DNA from: an uncultured Oscillospiraceae bacterium
GTDB taxonomy: Bacteria; Bacillota; Clostridia; Oscillospirales; Oscillospiraceae
DNA: 5,845 bases
Reading direction: 5' to 3'
Assembly: GCA_934623545.1 (NCBI GenBank)
Contig: CAKTVN010000108.1
Coordinates: forward strand, 1-5,845
Each line of letters begins with the position of its first letter. The stretch's first letter is position 1. A program made the translations under genes and the position numbers. The notes under the pieces are model-generated. The model was not told the origin of the DNA. It saw only the letters and a list, made by a program, of their open reading frames with translations, and did not search any database. Below, one piece after another: positions 5,821 to 5,845 of the stretch.

Positions 5821-5845
5821 CCGCACGCGCAGCGTGCGGGGAACG

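Larger units (their letters stand above)
5634..5839 (+). repeat. Tandem array of nine short hairpins with C-(GNA/GNRA)-G loops
   Basis: Nine consecutive hairpins, separated by 1-10 bases, begin 3 bases after the arcA stop. Spans and plus-strand loops: 5634-5653 GCGA; 5655-5671 GCA; 5675-5691 GAA (one C-A mismatch); 5696-5717 GAAA; 5724-5742 GGA; 5745-5763 GGA; 5768-5786 GGA; 5797-5813 GAA; 5821-5839 GCA. Stems are 7-9 bp, and all loops are closed by C-G. Seven loops are GNA triloops and two are GNRA tetraloops. On the opposite strand the loops are TNC-like, so the preference is strand-specific. GNA triloops closed by C-G are known to make unusually stable single-stranded DNA mini-hairpins, and GNRA loops are stable in RNA. 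Stem sequences differ between units while pairing is kept. No unit is followed by a T-tract, and no protein-coding gene is evident. Function and mobility are unknown. The array may continue beyond the right edge. Confidence 0.9.

Noticed and set aside
5634..5839. CRISPR array, REP/BIME elements or integron attC site
   Set aside because: There is no constant repeat with unique spacers, no single conserved palindrome, and no attC R/L box layout with extrahelical bases.

Overview
This window looks like the chromosome of a GC-rich member of the Clostridia (Bacillota), possibly an Oscillospiraceae-type gut anaerobe. The evidence is a T-box riboswitch, strong AGGAGG-type ribosome binding sites, AT-rich sigma-A-like promoters beside GC-rich genes, and a lone lipoprotein solute-binding protein. 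The family-level placement is inference; no rRNA or other marker gene is present.

Layout. Three genes lie on the minus strand and one on the plus strand. From the left: the N-terminal half of asnB (asparagine synthase, positions 1-565, running off the left edge); its long leader (about 566-933), an Asn-specific T-box riboswitch with an AAC specifier and a terminator/antiterminator switch; a ZIP-family metal transporter (1031-1807) with its own promoter and an unusually structured leader; and a 708-residue lipoprotein (1967-4093) joining a propeller-like N-terminal region to a C-terminal ABC-type solute-binding domain. A 313-bp divergent intergenic region (4094-4406) carries promoters for both sides. 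Then comes arcA, arginine deiminase, on the plus strand (4407-5630), apparently complete with all catalytic residues.

The most unusual element starts 3 bp after the arcA stop codon and reaches almost to the right edge (5634-5839). It is a tandem series of nine short, nearly perfect hairpins with different stem sequences. All nine have a plus-strand loop that begins with G, ends with A and is closed by a C-G pair: seven GNA triloops and two GNRA tetraloops. No hairpin is followed by a T-tract, so this does not look like ordinary terminators, and the units are too different to be a simple repeat, CRISPR or REP array. Conserved loops with compensating stem changes suggest selection for, or generation through, hairpin structure.

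The genes do not form one pathway. asnB, the ZIP gene and the lipoprotein gene each have their own promoter signals, and arcA is divergent. Two genes bear on amino-acid metabolism: asparagine synthesis controlled by uncharged tRNA-Asn, and arginine breakdown to citrulline and ammonia.
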